Source: Demequina zhanjiangensis
GTDB taxonomy: Bacteria; Actinomycetota; Actinomycetes; Actinomycetales; Demequinaceae
Assembly (NCBI RefSeq): GCF_030418315.1
Contig: NZ_JAUHPV010000003.1
Location: 124,001 to 188,000, forward strand
Length of the DNA: 64,000 bases
Reading direction: 5' to 3'
Below the pieces are notes generated by a model, which worked only from the letters and a program-made list of their open reading frames with translations, did no database searches and was not told the DNA's origin. Below, piece after piece: positions 54,215 to 62,819 of this stretch (positions are counted from its first letter, which is position 1; each line of letters starts with the position of its first letter). The translations under genes were made by a program, and so were the position numbers.

Positions 54215-55113
54215 CCCTCCTCGGGTCGGAGCGCTCCGAGAAGCGCGAGGATCATCGTGTTCACAGGGACGTCCATGCCGTGCCGGGCGGCGAGACGGAC
54301 GATGGCGCCCGTGAGTGCGTCATGCTCGATCGGTCGGCCCGCCATCACATCCTCGCGCATCGAGGAGGTGTTGTTCGCTGGGGCGGCGGCCTGCAGCCAG
54401 GCGACCACAGCGTCGGCGTCGGCATCCGTGAGTCGCGCACCCTCCGCGCGGGCGACCGACGCGACCTCGCGGGTGATGCTGCGCGCGACCTCGGCGACCG
54501 CAGGGTCCAGCAGCACGGGGGCGCGGCGGCGTGTCAGCGCCGTGAGGCTGTTGCCCGCGCAGTTGATCATCATCTTGGTCCAGAGCACGTCGAGGAAGTC
54601 CTCGGCGGCGTTCATGCGCATGCGCCCGGTGGCGAGGATCTCTGCGATCTCCCTCCCGGCGGGTGTCGCGGGGAGAGCGATGTCGTGCTCTCCGACGCGT
54701 CGCAGGGTCGCGGTGCCGGGCGCGGTGCGCTCGACGTTGAGATAGACGATCGCGGGCACGGCCTCCGCGTCGCCGACATGAGGCGCGACCCGACCCACCT
54801 GCTCGACGCCGTTCTGGGCCACCAGGATCGTCGCGCCAGCCGCCGCGCCCGCCCGCAGCCATGCGGACATCGCATCCGTCGCATACGCCTTGACTGCGAG
54901 CACCATGACATCGACGCCGCCGAGCTCGGACGGATCGTCGACGTGCCGTGCGCGCCAGGTCTCAGGGGCGCCGTCCTCGACGATCGTGATGCTCTCGACG
55001 GGTGTCCTGCCACCGCACAGCGTGACGTCGCTGCCTGCACGCGCGAAGGCGGATCCGATCGCGAGCCCGATCGCGCCTGCTCCGACGATGGCGACCTTGG
55101 GCGATGCGGGCAC
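54211..55113 (-). CDS. ketopantoate reductase (PanE/ApbA) family protein
   Basis: A 300-residue NADPH-dependent reductase of the 2-dehydropantoate 2-reductase family. It has a Rossmann motif VAIVGAGAIGLAIGSAF, QNGVEQV, and the catalytic lysine in FLDVLWTKMMINCAGN. AGGAGG precedes GTG 55113. Linkage to an aminotransferase and an Lrp regulator, not to pan genes, suggests it may reduce a different 2-keto acid. It is the first gene of the minus-strand pair. Confidence 0.88.
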   Translation of the reverse strand: MPASPKVAIVGAGAIGLAIGSAFARAGSDVTLCGGRTPVESITIVEDGAPETWRARHVDDPSELGGVDVMVLAVKAYATDAMSAWLRAGAAAGATILVAQNGVEQVGRVAPHVGDAEAVPAIVYLNVERTAPGTATLRRVGEHDIALPATPAGREIAEILATGRMRMNAAEDFLDVLWTKMMINCAGNSLTALTRRRAPVLLDPAVAEVARSITREVASVARAEGARLTDADADAVVAWLQAAAPANNTSSMREDVMAGRPIEHDALTGAIVRLAARHGMDVPVNTMILALLGALRPEEG

Positions 55114-55225
55114 GGCAGACCTCCTGAGGGATTCTTCGGGGCTCCCCAGCAACCTACTGCCGTGCCGCTGAAATGTGCTCCCAAAACCTCCACGAGAGTA
55201 GGTCTCGGATGGGAGAATCTGCTGC

Positions 55226-55678
55226 ATGGATGCAATCGACAGGGAGATCCTTGCCATCGTGCAGTCGGAGGGCAGAATCAGCGCCACCGAGCTCGCACAG
55301 CGCATCGGACTCAGCCTCACGCCGTGCCACCGCAGGCTGCGCGCGCTCGAGGACTCGGGGGTGATCCGTGGCTACCGTGCCGAGGTCGATCCCCACCAGG
55401 TGGACCTGACCTTCGCCACCGTCGTCTCGGTCACCCTGCAGAACGTCGCGCCGGGCGACTTCCTCGACTTCGAGCAGGCCGTGGTCGACCTGCCGGAGGT
55501 GGTGCAGGCGCAGCGGCTCTTCGGCAACCCCGACTACATGCTCCAGGTCGTGTGCAGGGACCTCAAGGCTTTCCAGGAGCTGTTCGACACCAGGCTCTCC
55601 GCTCTGCCCGGGGTGCAGCGGCTCGAGTCGACTCTCGTGATGAAGGACATCGTGCCGCACCGAGGGTTGCCGATCTGA
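55226..55678 (+). CDS. Lrp/AsnC family transcriptional regulator
   Basis: A 150-residue regulator: N-terminal HTH (IDREILAIVQSEGRISATELAQRIGLSLTPCHRRLRALE) and a C-terminal RAM ligand-binding domain. Such proteins respond to amino acids. It is divergent from the PanE-like/aminotransferase operon across a 112-nt gap, so that operon is its likely target. A 9-bp hairpin follows the stop. Confidence 0.92.
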   Translation: MDAIDREILAIVQSEGRISATELAQRIGLSLTPCHRRLRALEDSGVIRGYRAEVDPHQVDLTFATVVSVTLQNVAPGDFLDFEQAVVDLPEVVQAQRLFGNPDYMLQVVCRDLKAFQELFDTRLSALPGVQRLESTLVMKDIVPHRGLPI

Positions 55679-55685
55679 GGTGTGA

Positions 55686-55706
55686 GGGGGGCTGACGCAG
55701 CCTCCC
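55686..55706 (+). terminator. terminator after the Lrp gene
   Basis: A 9-bp stem with one G-T pair (55686-55694 with 55698-55706) and an ACG loop, 7 nt after the stop. Confidence 0.6.
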
Positions 55707-55788
55707 GAGACGTCACGTCGGCACCTACGGTGGAACCCACACCGCCAGACCTGAGCCGACCCGGACCCCACCAGAGGAGCCCTGACCC

Positions 55789-56142
55789 ATGCAGATCGAG
55801 TTCGCGATCCCTGACAAGACCTTCACCGTCACCTTGGACGACGGCGCCGCAGCCCAGTCGCTCGTGGATCAGCTTCCCCTCACGCTCTCCATGCGTGACT
55901 TCCATGGCATCGAGAAGGTCGCGGATCTGCCCGCACGGCTGTCCACGAAGGGCGCCCCTGACGGGATGAAGCCCAGCGTCGGCGCCCTGACCTACTACGC
56001 CCCCTGGGGCAACCTCGCCTTCTTCTACAAGCCGTTCGGATTCGCCGACGGGCTTGTCGCCTTGGGGACCGTGGATGGGGACCCCGCCGTGCTCCAGAGG
56101 ATCTCCGACGGCGACCAGGCCTCCGTCACCCTCGTCTCCTAG
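55789..56142 (+). CDS. cyclophilin-like fold protein 1
   Basis: A 117-residue protein of the bacterial cyclophilin-like (TM1367-type, PF18050-like) family. Its marks are an IEFAIPDKTFTVTLDDGAAAQSLVDQLPLTLSM-type beginning, YYAPWGNLAFFYKPF in the middle, and GDPAVLQRISDGDQASVTLV at the end. These proteins have the cyclophilin barrel but not the known prolyl isomerase site; function is unknown. A second member lies at 60595-60966, on the other side of the redox cluster. GAGGAG precedes the ATG. Confidence 0.85.
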   Translation: MQIEFAIPDKTFTVTLDDGAAAQSLVDQLPLTLSMRDFHGIEKVADLPARLSTKGAPDGMKPSVGALTYYAPWGNLAFFYKPFGFADGLVALGTVDGDPAVLQRISDGDQASVTLVS

Positions 56143-56151
56143 CGCTGGATG

Positions 56152-56194
56152 CGACTGAGCCCCGCCATCCCTCACAGGAGGCGGGGCTCAGTCG
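56152..56194. terminator. bidirectional terminator
   Basis: A perfect 15-bp stem (56152-56166 with 56180-56194) and a 13-nt loop between the converging cyclophilin-like and aldo/keto reductase genes. Confidence 0.85.
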
Positions 56195-56209
56195 TCGGGA
56201 TCGGGCAGG

Positions 56210-57118
56210 TCAGCCGCGGTTGGAGCTGAAGATCATCTTGAAGATCGTGCCCAGGTTCATCTTGCCGCCGTAGACGGGCATCATGTTCGCGTCGCCGTAG
56301 TCGGTCACGGGCTCGACGTTGTTGAGCGTCTCCATGTCCTCATCCGAGATGACGAAGTCGAGCTCGGCGTTGCTCTTCATGTGCGCCGGGTTCGCGGTCT
56401 TCGGCAGCGGCAGAAGGCCCAGCTGAAGGCAGTAGCGGATGGACAGCTGCGGCACCGAGACGTCGTACTTCGCGGCGATCGCCTTCACTGCCTCGTTGTT
56501 CAGCAGGGCGCCGTGCGCCACGGGGGAGTAGGCCTCGACGAGGATGCCCTTGCTCTGCGTGTACTCGATCAGCTCGAACGGCGTGTTGCCGATGTGCGCG
56601 AGCACCTGGTTGACGGCAGGCTGCACCGTCGCGACCTCGAGGATGTTGTCCAGGTCGTCCTTCTCGAAGTTCGACAGGCCGATCGCGCGGACCTTGCCTG
56701 CCTTGGTCGCGTCCTCCAGCGCGCGCCACACCTCACGGTTCTCGTCGAAGAAGCGCTTCTCGCCACGGAAGGACGTCCAAGGCTGCGGCGAGTGGATGAT
56801 CATCATGTCGATGTAGTCCAGTCCCGTCGCCTTGAGGGTGCGGTCGATCGACTTCGCGGCACGGGCGTACGACTTCGCGCCCGCGTCGACCTTCGAGGTG
56901 ACGAAGATGTCCTCGCGCTTCGCGCCGCTCGCGCGGACGCCTTCGCCGACGCCGGCCTCGTTGCGGTAGGCCTGCGCGGTGTCGATGTGGCGGTAGCCGA
57001 GGTCGATCGCCGACTTCACGGCGCCGACGACGTTCGTGTTGTTGATGAACCAGGTGCCGAGGCCGAGCTTCGGAATCTCGACCCCGTTGTTCAGGGTGTA
57101 GTTTTCCTCGAGGACCAT
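56210..57118 (-). CDS. aldo/keto reductase
   Basis: A 302-residue NADPH-dependent carbonyl reductase. The catalytic tetrad is visible: D46 and Y51 (HIDTAQAYRNE), K76 (FVTSKVDAG) and H109 (MMIIHSPQPW). The C-terminal part is slightly longer than the minimal 2,5-diketogluconate reductase type. GAAGGAGGAGG precedes the ATG. It is last in the transcription order DUF3737, MDR, PatB, AKR. The substrate is unknown; reactive aldehydes are a fair guess. Confidence 0.92.
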   Translation of the reverse strand: MVLEENYTLNNGVEIPKLGLGTWFINNTNVVGAVKSAIDLGYRHIDTAQAYRNEAGVGEGVRASGAKREDIFVTSKVDAGAKSYARAAKSIDRTLKATGLDYIDMMIIHSPQPWTSFRGEKRFFDENREVWRALEDATKAGKVRAIGLSNFEKDDLDNILEVATVQPAVNQVLAHIGNTPFELIEYTQSKGILVEAYSPVAHGALLNNEAVKAIAAKYDVSVPQLSIRYCLQLGLLPLPKTANPAHMKSNAELDFVISDEDMETLNNVEPVTDYGDANMMPVYGGKMNLGTIFKMIFSSNRG

Positions 57119-57167
57119 CGTCCTCCTCCTTCGATGGGTGGGTGGGGGGGTAGGTGAGTGGTGGTTG

Positions 57168-58388
57168 TCAGTGCTGTGCTGAGATCTCGGGCGCGCCCGG
57201 CAGCGGCTCGGCCCGCTCGAGAAGCTCCTGGACCGCGCGGCGAAGACGCGCGAGACCGTCGTCCAGCCGTGCCCGCGGGCACGCGAGGTTCATGCGCAGA
57301 TGCGTGCGATTCGAGGGGTCGTACTCGTGGCCGTCCGACAGGACGAGTCCCGTCGTGCGCCGGATGTGCTCCACGAGCGTCGTGCTGTCCACGTCGAGCG
57401 CTGAGGCGTCTATCCACAGCAGGTAGGTCGCCTCTCCCCGCTCGGGGACGAGTCCAGGGATCTCTGAGATCGCCTCCTCCGCACGTCGGCGGTTCTGTGC
57501 AAGGTAGTCGCGCAGCTCATCGAGCCACGTCTCGCCCTCGGTGAAGGCAGCGATCGTCGCCTCGACAGCGATCACGTTCGGCTCTGCGACCTCGTCCCGG
57601 TTGAAGCCCTTGACCACGCGGGCGCGAAGCTCCTCGTCGGGGATCACGACGGCCGCCGTCTGCAGGCCCGCCAGATTGAAGGCCTTGCTCGGCGACACGC
57701 AGGTGACGCTGATGGCCGCGCACGTGTCAGAGGCGGAGGCGAACGGCGTGTACTCGAGCCCTGGCGAGGTGAGGTCGCAGTGCACCTCGTCCGACAGGAC
57801 CGTGACACCGTGCTGCGCGCACAGGTCTCCGAGGCGCGCGAGGGTCTCGCGGCTCCAGATCGTGCCCGTGGGGTTCTGCGGGTTGCACAGGATCATCAGC
57901 GACGCCTTGGGGTCCGCGAGACGCGCCTCGAGGTCCTCCCAGTCGATGACGTAGCCCTCCGGCGTGCGCACCAGGCCGCTGGCCGATATCTGCCTGCCGC
58001 TGTTGCGCGCCGACGCGAAGAACACGTTGTACACGGGGGTGAGCATCACGACGTTGTCACCAGGCTCCGTGACGGAGCGGACAGTCGAGGACACCGCCGG
58101 GACAGTTCCCGTGGTGATCGTGATCCACTCCGGCTGCATGGTGAACCCGTGGCGCCGTGACCACCAATCGGAAACGGCCTCCGCGTACTCCGCAGGCGCC
58201 TCGGTGTAGCCGAGCACGCCGACGTCGATCTTCCTGCGAATCGCTTCCAGGATGGGAGGGGCGGCCTTGAAGTCCATGTCGGCGACCCACATCGGCAGCT
58301 CGCCCTCCGCGACATCCCACTTCATCGAGTGGGTGCCGCGTCGGTCGATCAGCGCATCGAAGTCGTACGTCATGGTCTGGCCGCTCAC
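57168..58388 (-). CDS. PatB/MalY family C-S lyase / aminotransferase
   Basis: A 406-residue PLP enzyme of the MalY/PatB family, usually a cystathionine beta-lyase. Features are YDFDALIDRRGTHSMKWD, LPMWVADMDFKAAPPI, LCNPQNPTGTIW, and the PLP lysine in VSPSKAFNLAGLQ. GTG 58388 overlaps the stop of the MDR gene (GTGA); ATG 58373 is the other start. It stands between two oxidoreductase genes, hinting at cysteine or thiol-conjugate breakdown linked with redox defence. Confidence 0.9.
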   Translation of the reverse strand: MSGQTMTYDFDALIDRRGTHSMKWDVAEGELPMWVADMDFKAAPPILEAIRRKIDVGVLGYTEAPAEYAEAVSDWWSRRHGFTMQPEWITITTGTVPAVSSTVRSVTEPGDNVVMLTPVYNVFFASARNSGRQISASGLVRTPEGYVIDWEDLEARLADPKASLMILCNPQNPTGTIWSRETLARLGDLCAQHGVTVLSDEVHCDLTSPGLEYTPFASASDTCAAISVTCVSPSKAFNLAGLQTAAVVIPDEELRARVVKGFNRDEVAEPNVIAVEATIAAFTEGETWLDELRDYLAQNRRRAEEAISEIPGLVPERGEATYLLWIDASALDVDSTTLVEHIRRTTGLVLSDGHEYDPSNRTHLRMNLACPRARLDDGLARLRRAVQELLERAEPLPGAPEISAQH

Positions 58389-59335
58389 TCGCCGAACGTG
58401 AGGATGATGCGACCGCGCAGGTGGCCTTCGTCCAGGCGCTGGTGGGCGGCCACGGCGTCGGACGCGGCGAACGTGTGCGCGACGCGCATGGCGAGCATGC
58501 CCGACTCGACCTGCTCACGCAGGCGCGTGATCGCGTCGATGTCAGTCGCGCGCTGACGGACGTTGACATGCTCGACCGTGATGCCTCGACCAGGGTCCTC
58601 GTCCCAGAAGCGCAGGTCGATCAGCGTGCCGTCATCCTTCACCGCAGGGATGATCTCCGCGTAGAGGGTGGCGCCGTCGATCACGGCGTCCACGCCGCCG
58701 GGAGCAGCCTCAAGGATCGCCTCGATCGAGCCGTCGCCGCGCGGCACGAACACGTCGGCGCCCAGGGCGAGCACGTCCGCCTCGTCCTCGGCCGAGGCGG
58801 TGGCGATGACGCGCAGGCCCTCGCTCTTGGCGAGCGGGATGGAGTAGCCGCCCACCGCGCCTGCGGCACCGGTGACGAGAATGGTCGCGCTGGCGGGCAG
58901 AGCGAGGGTGTCCAGTGCGTTGCGGGCGGTGAGCGCGTTCATGAGCCACGACGCGGCGTGCGGCATGTCGGAGCCCTGCGGGGCGGCGGTCACCGAGGTC
59001 GCGGGCAGCGTGACGTACTCGCTGTAGCCGCCGTAGTTGCCGGTGTTGTCCACGATGCCGACCACGGCCTGGCCGATCTCGAGCCCGAGCTCGGGCTCGA
59101 CGCCGGGGCCGAGCTCGTCGATCACGCCGGCGATGTCCATGCCGGGGATGTACGGACGCTCAAGGCCCTCGTAGATCGCAGCCAGCAGGCCCTCGCGCAG
59201 CATCACGTCCGCAGGGTTGAGGCCGGCAGCCTTGACGCTGACGCGCACCTCGCCTTCAGCGGCGTGGGGCTCAGGCAGCTCCACCTGGGTCAGGACCTCG
59301 GGGCCGCCGTACTCGTTCAGACCGATCGCCTTCAT
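58385..59335 (-). CDS. MDR-type NADP-dependent oxidoreductase (quinone oxidoreductase-like)
   Basis: A 316-residue medium-chain reductase without zinc ligands. It has an N-terminal GroES-like domain (MKAIGLNEYGGPEVL, VKAAGLNPADVMLREG) and a Rossmann domain (ATILVTGAAGAVGGYSIPLAKSEG). This fits quinone or enoyl reductases of the QOR branch. GAAAGGAGAG precedes the ATG, 31 nt after the DUF3737 gene. Its stop overlaps the PatB start. Confidence 0.9.
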   Translation of the reverse strand: MKAIGLNEYGGPEVLTQVELPEPHAAEGEVRVSVKAAGLNPADVMLREGLLAAIYEGLERPYIPGMDIAGVIDELGPGVEPELGLEIGQAVVGIVDNTGNYGGYSEYVTLPATSVTAAPQGSDMPHAASWLMNALTARNALDTLALPASATILVTGAAGAVGGYSIPLAKSEGLRVIATASAEDEADVLALGADVFVPRGDGSIEAILEAAPGGVDAVIDGATLYAEIIPAVKDDGTLIDLRFWDEDPGRGITVEHVNVRQRATDIDAITRLREQVESGMLAMRVAHTFAASDAVAAHQRLDEGHLRGRIILTFGE

Positions 59336-59366
59336 CAGGGACTCTCCTTTCGGGAGGATGGGGTTG

Positions 59367-60245
59367 TCAGGAAGCGGAGAGCGACTCGTCGATGACGACG
59401 GTGGTCGCAGAGGGGTCGATGCGCTCGGGATCGAGCGTGAGCTCCCCGATGCCGGGGGCACGAATGATGCCTGCGGTGGGGTTGAGGACGGAGTCGATGC
59501 GGGTGACCGACTCGACGTCCACCGTCGAGTACTCGAAGGCCAGGCTCGTGTCGATCAGGCGACAGCTCCTGAGGGTGAGGTTCTCGATGTAGCACATGCC
59601 CTGCAGGCTCGTGATGGTGCAGTTCTCGAAGGTGAGGTGTGAGGAGTTCCAGCCCAGGTACTCGCCGACGATCACCGAGTCGCGGACCACCACGTTCGAG
59701 GAGTTCCAGAAGGCGTCCTTCGACAGGATCCTGGCGTCGCTGATCTCGATGTCGCTCGCGCCGTCGAACGCGTAGTTGCCGCTGATCCGCAGGTTCTTCG
59801 CACGGATGCCGGCGGAGTTCATCGCGAAGTAGTCTCCGCGGGCGCTCACGTCCAGCAGCTCGATCTCGCTGCAGTTCCAGAGGGTCTCCTGCGCGTTCGG
59901 GAGGTCCACGTGGGCGAGGCTGATCCCGTGGGAACGGCGGAACGTCTTCGGAGCGGCGATGGTCGAGTCGGTGATCCTGACGTCGCTCGCGTACCAGAGG
60001 CCCGAGCGGCCGTTGACTGACAGCACCGAGTCACGAGCGGTCACGTCGGTCGCGTACCAGAGGGGGTACTTCCAGTCGAACTGCGTGCGGTCGATCTCGA
60101 CCCCGGTGCTCTCCTTGAGGGGTGACTCGCCATCGGCGAAGACCGAGTCCTCGACGTGGATGTCCTGCGCGTGAAACAACGCACGCTCGCCGGTGAGTCG
60201 ACGCTGGCTGACGCTCTCCTGGGTGCGGATGATGGCCTCGGTCAT
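59367..60245 (-). CDS. DUF3737 family right-handed beta-helix protein
   Basis: A 292-residue protein that matches the DUF3737 family, of unknown function. It is built from about ten repeats of 20-25 residues with a recurring aromatic-Trp step: LWYATDV, LWYASDV, LWNCSEI, FWNSSNV, GWNSSHL. This is the pattern of a right-handed beta-helix like pectin lyase folds. No signal peptide is present. GGAGGGTC precedes the ATG. It is first in the four-gene minus-strand operon and divergent from cyclophilin-like protein 2. Confidence 0.9.
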   Translation of the reverse strand: MTEAIIRTQESVSQRRLTGERALFHAQDIHVEDSVFADGESPLKESTGVEIDRTQFDWKYPLWYATDVTARDSVLSVNGRSGLWYASDVRITDSTIAAPKTFRRSHGISLAHVDLPNAQETLWNCSEIELLDVSARGDYFAMNSAGIRAKNLRISGNYAFDGASDIEISDARILSKDAFWNSSNVVVRDSVIVGEYLGWNSSHLTFENCTITSLQGMCYIENLTLRSCRLIDTSLAFEYSTVDVESVTRIDSVLNPTAGIIRAPGIGELTLDPERIDPSATTVVIDESLSAS

Positions 60246-60339
60246 GTCTGACCCTCCTTGACGTGAGTGAAGCGAAGCGTGCGGTTGCGGGCCCTCCTCA
60301 GGTATGCCGCAGTGCCGCGATGCCTCCATGCTCACACCG

Positions 60340-60367
60340 ACAATCCTGGGTGCAGAGTGCGCGTCAA
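60340..60367 (-). promoter_or_regulatory. possible promoter of the DUF3737 operon
   Basis: Read on the minus strand: TTGACG (60367-60362), 16 nt, GATTGT (60345-60340), about 90 nt before the ATG. The -10 match is weak. Confidence 0.25.
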
Positions 60368-60371
60368 GAGG

Positions 60372-60499
60372 GGTTCTGCCAGGGCACCCCAGGGCCGTTC
60401 CACGGAGCGCAGGCCGGTCGGCATCCGGCGTGACGCGCGCCCCATTGCGGTGGTGCGACGCCGCTGCGGGGTGCTCGTGAGAGTGCTACTGGCAGAACC
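60372..60499. promoter_or_regulatory. inverted 11-bp copies in the divergent DUF3737/cyclophilin region
   Basis: GGTTCTGCCAG (60372-60382) and CTGGCAGAACC (60489-60499) are perfect inverted copies 106 nt apart, within the 349-nt gap between divergent genes. The gap has no other gene. The pair may be binding sites for a regulator of both operons; a TTGACT box lies at 60523-60528. Confidence 0.4.
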
Positions 60500-60594
60500 T
60501 GGCACGGGCGCGCCGACGGGAGTTGACTCTCCGATCAGAGAACGTCAGGCGCGCATCCCACGCGGTGCCGGCATCGAGCTGAGAGGAGGGTCGC

Positions 60595-60966
60595 ATGCGT
60601 GCGACCAGCCACGAGACACCCGTCATGCTGACGGTCGGATCCACGAAGATCCCTGCCACGTTGAACGACACCCGCACGGCGCAGGGCTTCCTGCAGAAGC
60701 TGCCTTTCACCATCAGCCTGCAGCGCTACGAGGTGGACTACTGCGCGCCCACCGCGCCCCTCGACACCGACCAGAAGGAGACACAGCATGGGTGGAGCAA
60801 CGGCGACATCGGTCTCTTCGGCGGATGGTTCACGCTGCTGTTCGACGGCGAGGAGAGCTCGGTGAACACACCGGGTGTCATGGTGATCGGGCACATCGAT
60901 CAGCCTCACCTCGATCGAGTCAAGCAGCTGGGCGACGCGATCACGCTCACCGTGGAGCGCGTCTGA
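60595..60966 (+). CDS. cyclophilin-like fold protein 2
   Basis: A 123-residue member of the same cyclophilin-like family as the product of 55789-56142. It has MLTVGSTKIPATLNDTRTAQGFLQKLPFTISL, a central VDYCAPT and DIGLFGGWFTLLFDGEE, and the end QLGDAITLTVERV. The two paralogues share plan more than sequence. GAGGAGGGTCGC precedes ATG 60595. Its stop overlaps the hydrolase start (TGATG). Confidence 0.85.
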   Translation: MRATSHETPVMLTVGSTKIPATLNDTRTAQGFLQKLPFTISLQRYEVDYCAPTAPLDTDQKETQHGWSNGDIGLFGGWFTLLFDGEESSVNTPGVMVIGHIDQPHLDRVKQLGDAITLTVERV

Positions 60967-61748
60967 TGTCCGGTTGGGGCCGCATGCACCCGCGGATCGA
61001 CCCGATCCGGCACGGCGAGGTATCGCTCGCGGCACGATGGCGGCTCCCTGCCGCAGCCGACGACGGGCAGGTTCCGCTTGTCATCCTGATGCACGGTCTG
61101 CTCGACAGCATGGAGGCCCCGGTGATCCGCGCGCTCGCCGACTCGCTCGCCGAGCGAGGCATCGCGTCCCTGCGCTTCGACTTCCACGGACACGGCCGCA
61201 GCAGCGGACGCTTCGAGGACATGACCGTACCCGCAGAGGTCGACGACGCGCTCACGGTGCTCGACCTCGCACAGTCCGACGCCCGCTTCTCGACGATCAG
61301 CGTCGTCGGTCACTCCCAAGGCGGTGTCGTCGCGTCACTGCTCGGAGGCCGCGTGGGTGACCGGATCGCCAGCATGGTGCTCCTCGCGCCGCCCCATGGC
61401 GTGGCCGGTGCAGCGCTGCGAGGCGACATCCTCGGCAACCGTTTCGACCCCACGGACCCGCCCGATTCCCTCGTGCTCCACCCATGGGGCGGAGCCAGGC
61501 TCGGCCGTGAGTACCTCGTGACGACGCAATCGCTCGACATCGACGCCGCGCTCGCGCGCTTTCCCGGGCCGGTCTGCATCATCCAGGGGACCAGGGACGA
61601 GATCGTCGATCCGGGTTCGGCCGAGGCATACGCCGCCGTCGCCCAGGACGCCGAGGTCCACATGGTGTCGGGCCAGGACCACGAGTTCCTCGCCGGTCCG
61701 AAGTGGATCGCAGAGATCGCGGCCGACTTCCTCGCGCGTCACGCCTGA
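60966..61748 (+). CDS. alpha/beta hydrolase (serine aminopeptidase S33 / esterase type)
   Basis: A 260-residue hydrolase with the nucleophile elbow GHSQGG (about residues 118-123), the oxyanion-region LMHGLLDS, acid in GTRDEIVD and histidine in GQDHEFL: a full Ser-Asp-His triad. The layout resembles feruloyl esterase-like enzymes of Firmicutes and bifidobacteria. The ATG uses the last base of the previous stop, so it is co-translated with cyclophilin-like protein 2. The substrate is unknown. Confidence 0.9.
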   Translation: MSGWGRMHPRIDPIRHGEVSLAARWRLPAAADDGQVPLVILMHGLLDSMEAPVIRALADSLAERGIASLRFDFHGHGRSSGRFEDMTVPAEVDDALTVLDLAQSDARFSTISVVGHSQGGVVASLLGGRVGDRIASMVLLAPPHGVAGAALRGDILGNRFDPTDPPDSLVLHPWGGARLGREYLVTTQSLDIDAALARFPGPVCIIQGTRDEIVDPGSAEAYAAVAQDAEVHMVSGQDHEFLAGPKWIAEIAADFLARHA

Positions 61749-61830
61749 GCCACCGCTCCAGAGCCGGTGAGAGCTCGACCCTGCCGCGTCCTCGCGCGAG
61801 GACGGCGCCGAGCAGCTGCCCGCGCACGAC

Positions 61831-61865
61831 ACGAGGGCCCGCACCGGCATGGTGCGGGCCCTCGT
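61831..61865. terminator. bidirectional terminator
   Basis: A perfect 15-bp stem (61831-61845 with 61851-61865) and a 5-nt loop between the converging hydrolase and XRE regulator genes. Confidence 0.88.
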
Positions 61866-61882
61866 TCAGTTCTCGTGCGATG

Positions 61883-62767
61883 TCAGCTGTGGAGGAAGAC
61901 GTTCTTCTCCTGCTCCACGGTCTCCGATGCCCACCAGCTCGCCAGCAGCGAGAGCTTCTCGTAGGACTCGGACTCCGGTGCGGCTGTGTACACGGTCAGG
62001 CCCAGGTCCTCGTCGCCCGGGAGGGCGAGCGTGTTGTACTCGAGCTCGAGCATGCCGACCGCCGGGTGCCGGACGCGCTTGATGCCCTCGATGTGAAGGC
62101 GGACGTCATGCCGTGCCCAGCGCGTACGGAACTCCTCGGATCGAGTGGACAGCTCACCGACGAGGTCCGTCACCTGACGGTCGAACGGGTTGCGTCCCGC
62201 GACCGTGCGCAGGCTCGCGACCGCGCCGTCGGCGATCTCGTCCCAGTCGGGGTAGAACTGCCTGGCGCTGGGGTCGAAGAAGATGAAGCGCGAGTAGTTG
62301 ACGGTGTCGCCGAGTGCGCGGAAGAGCGGGTCGTACATCGCCCTCGCCAGCGCGTTCGTCGCGATGATCGTGGAACGCCTGTCGCCGAGCACAGCCGCGC
62401 CATCGGAGATCGACGCCACGAGGTGCAGCAGACTGGGGCGCACGCCGGTACGCGGGGCCGGGCGCTTGCGCGCGCGGGATCCCGCGTTCGCGGCGCGCGC
62501 CAGGTCGAACAGATGCATCCGCTCGGCCTCGGTGAAGCGCAGCGCGGAGGCGATGGCCTCCAGCACCTCATCAGAGACGCCGCGAAGGTCGCCTCGCTCG
62601 AGCTTCGTGTAGTACTCGACGCTCACTCCTGCGAGCACCGCGACCTCGCCGCGGCGCAGGCCGGGCACACGTCGGTTGCCTGCCGCGGGCAGGCCTGCCA
62701 TCTCTGGTGTCACCTTGGCGCGGCGGGTCACGAGGAACTCGCGCACCTCTTCCTTGGAGTTGCTCAT
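61883..62767 (-). CDS. XRE-type regulator with MmyB-like ligand-binding domain
   Basis: A 294-residue regulator: N-terminal HTH (about 12-75; RVPGLRRGEVAVLAGVSVEYYTKLERG) and a C-terminal MmyB-like domain (about 105-275). In this widespread actinobacterial family the C-terminal domain binds fatty-acid-like ligands. It is 53 nt from the MFS gene on the same strand and downstream of it in transcription order. It may control that transporter. Confidence 0.92.
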   Translation of the reverse strand: MSNSKEEVREFLVTRRAKVTPEMAGLPAAGNRRVPGLRRGEVAVLAGVSVEYYTKLERGDLRGVSDEVLEAIASALRFTEAERMHLFDLARAANAGSRARKRPAPRTGVRPSLLHLVASISDGAAVLGDRRSTIIATNALARAMYDPLFRALGDTVNYSRFIFFDPSARQFYPDWDEIADGAVASLRTVAGRNPFDRQVTDLVGELSTRSEEFRTRWARHDVRLHIEGIKRVRHPAVGMLELEYNTLALPGDEDLGLTVYTAAPESESYEKLSLLASWWASETVEQEKNVFLHS

Positions 62768-62819
62768 GGCACCACGGTAAGCGTCGCGTCGTAGCCGAGG
62801 GAGACATTGGCGGTACCAC

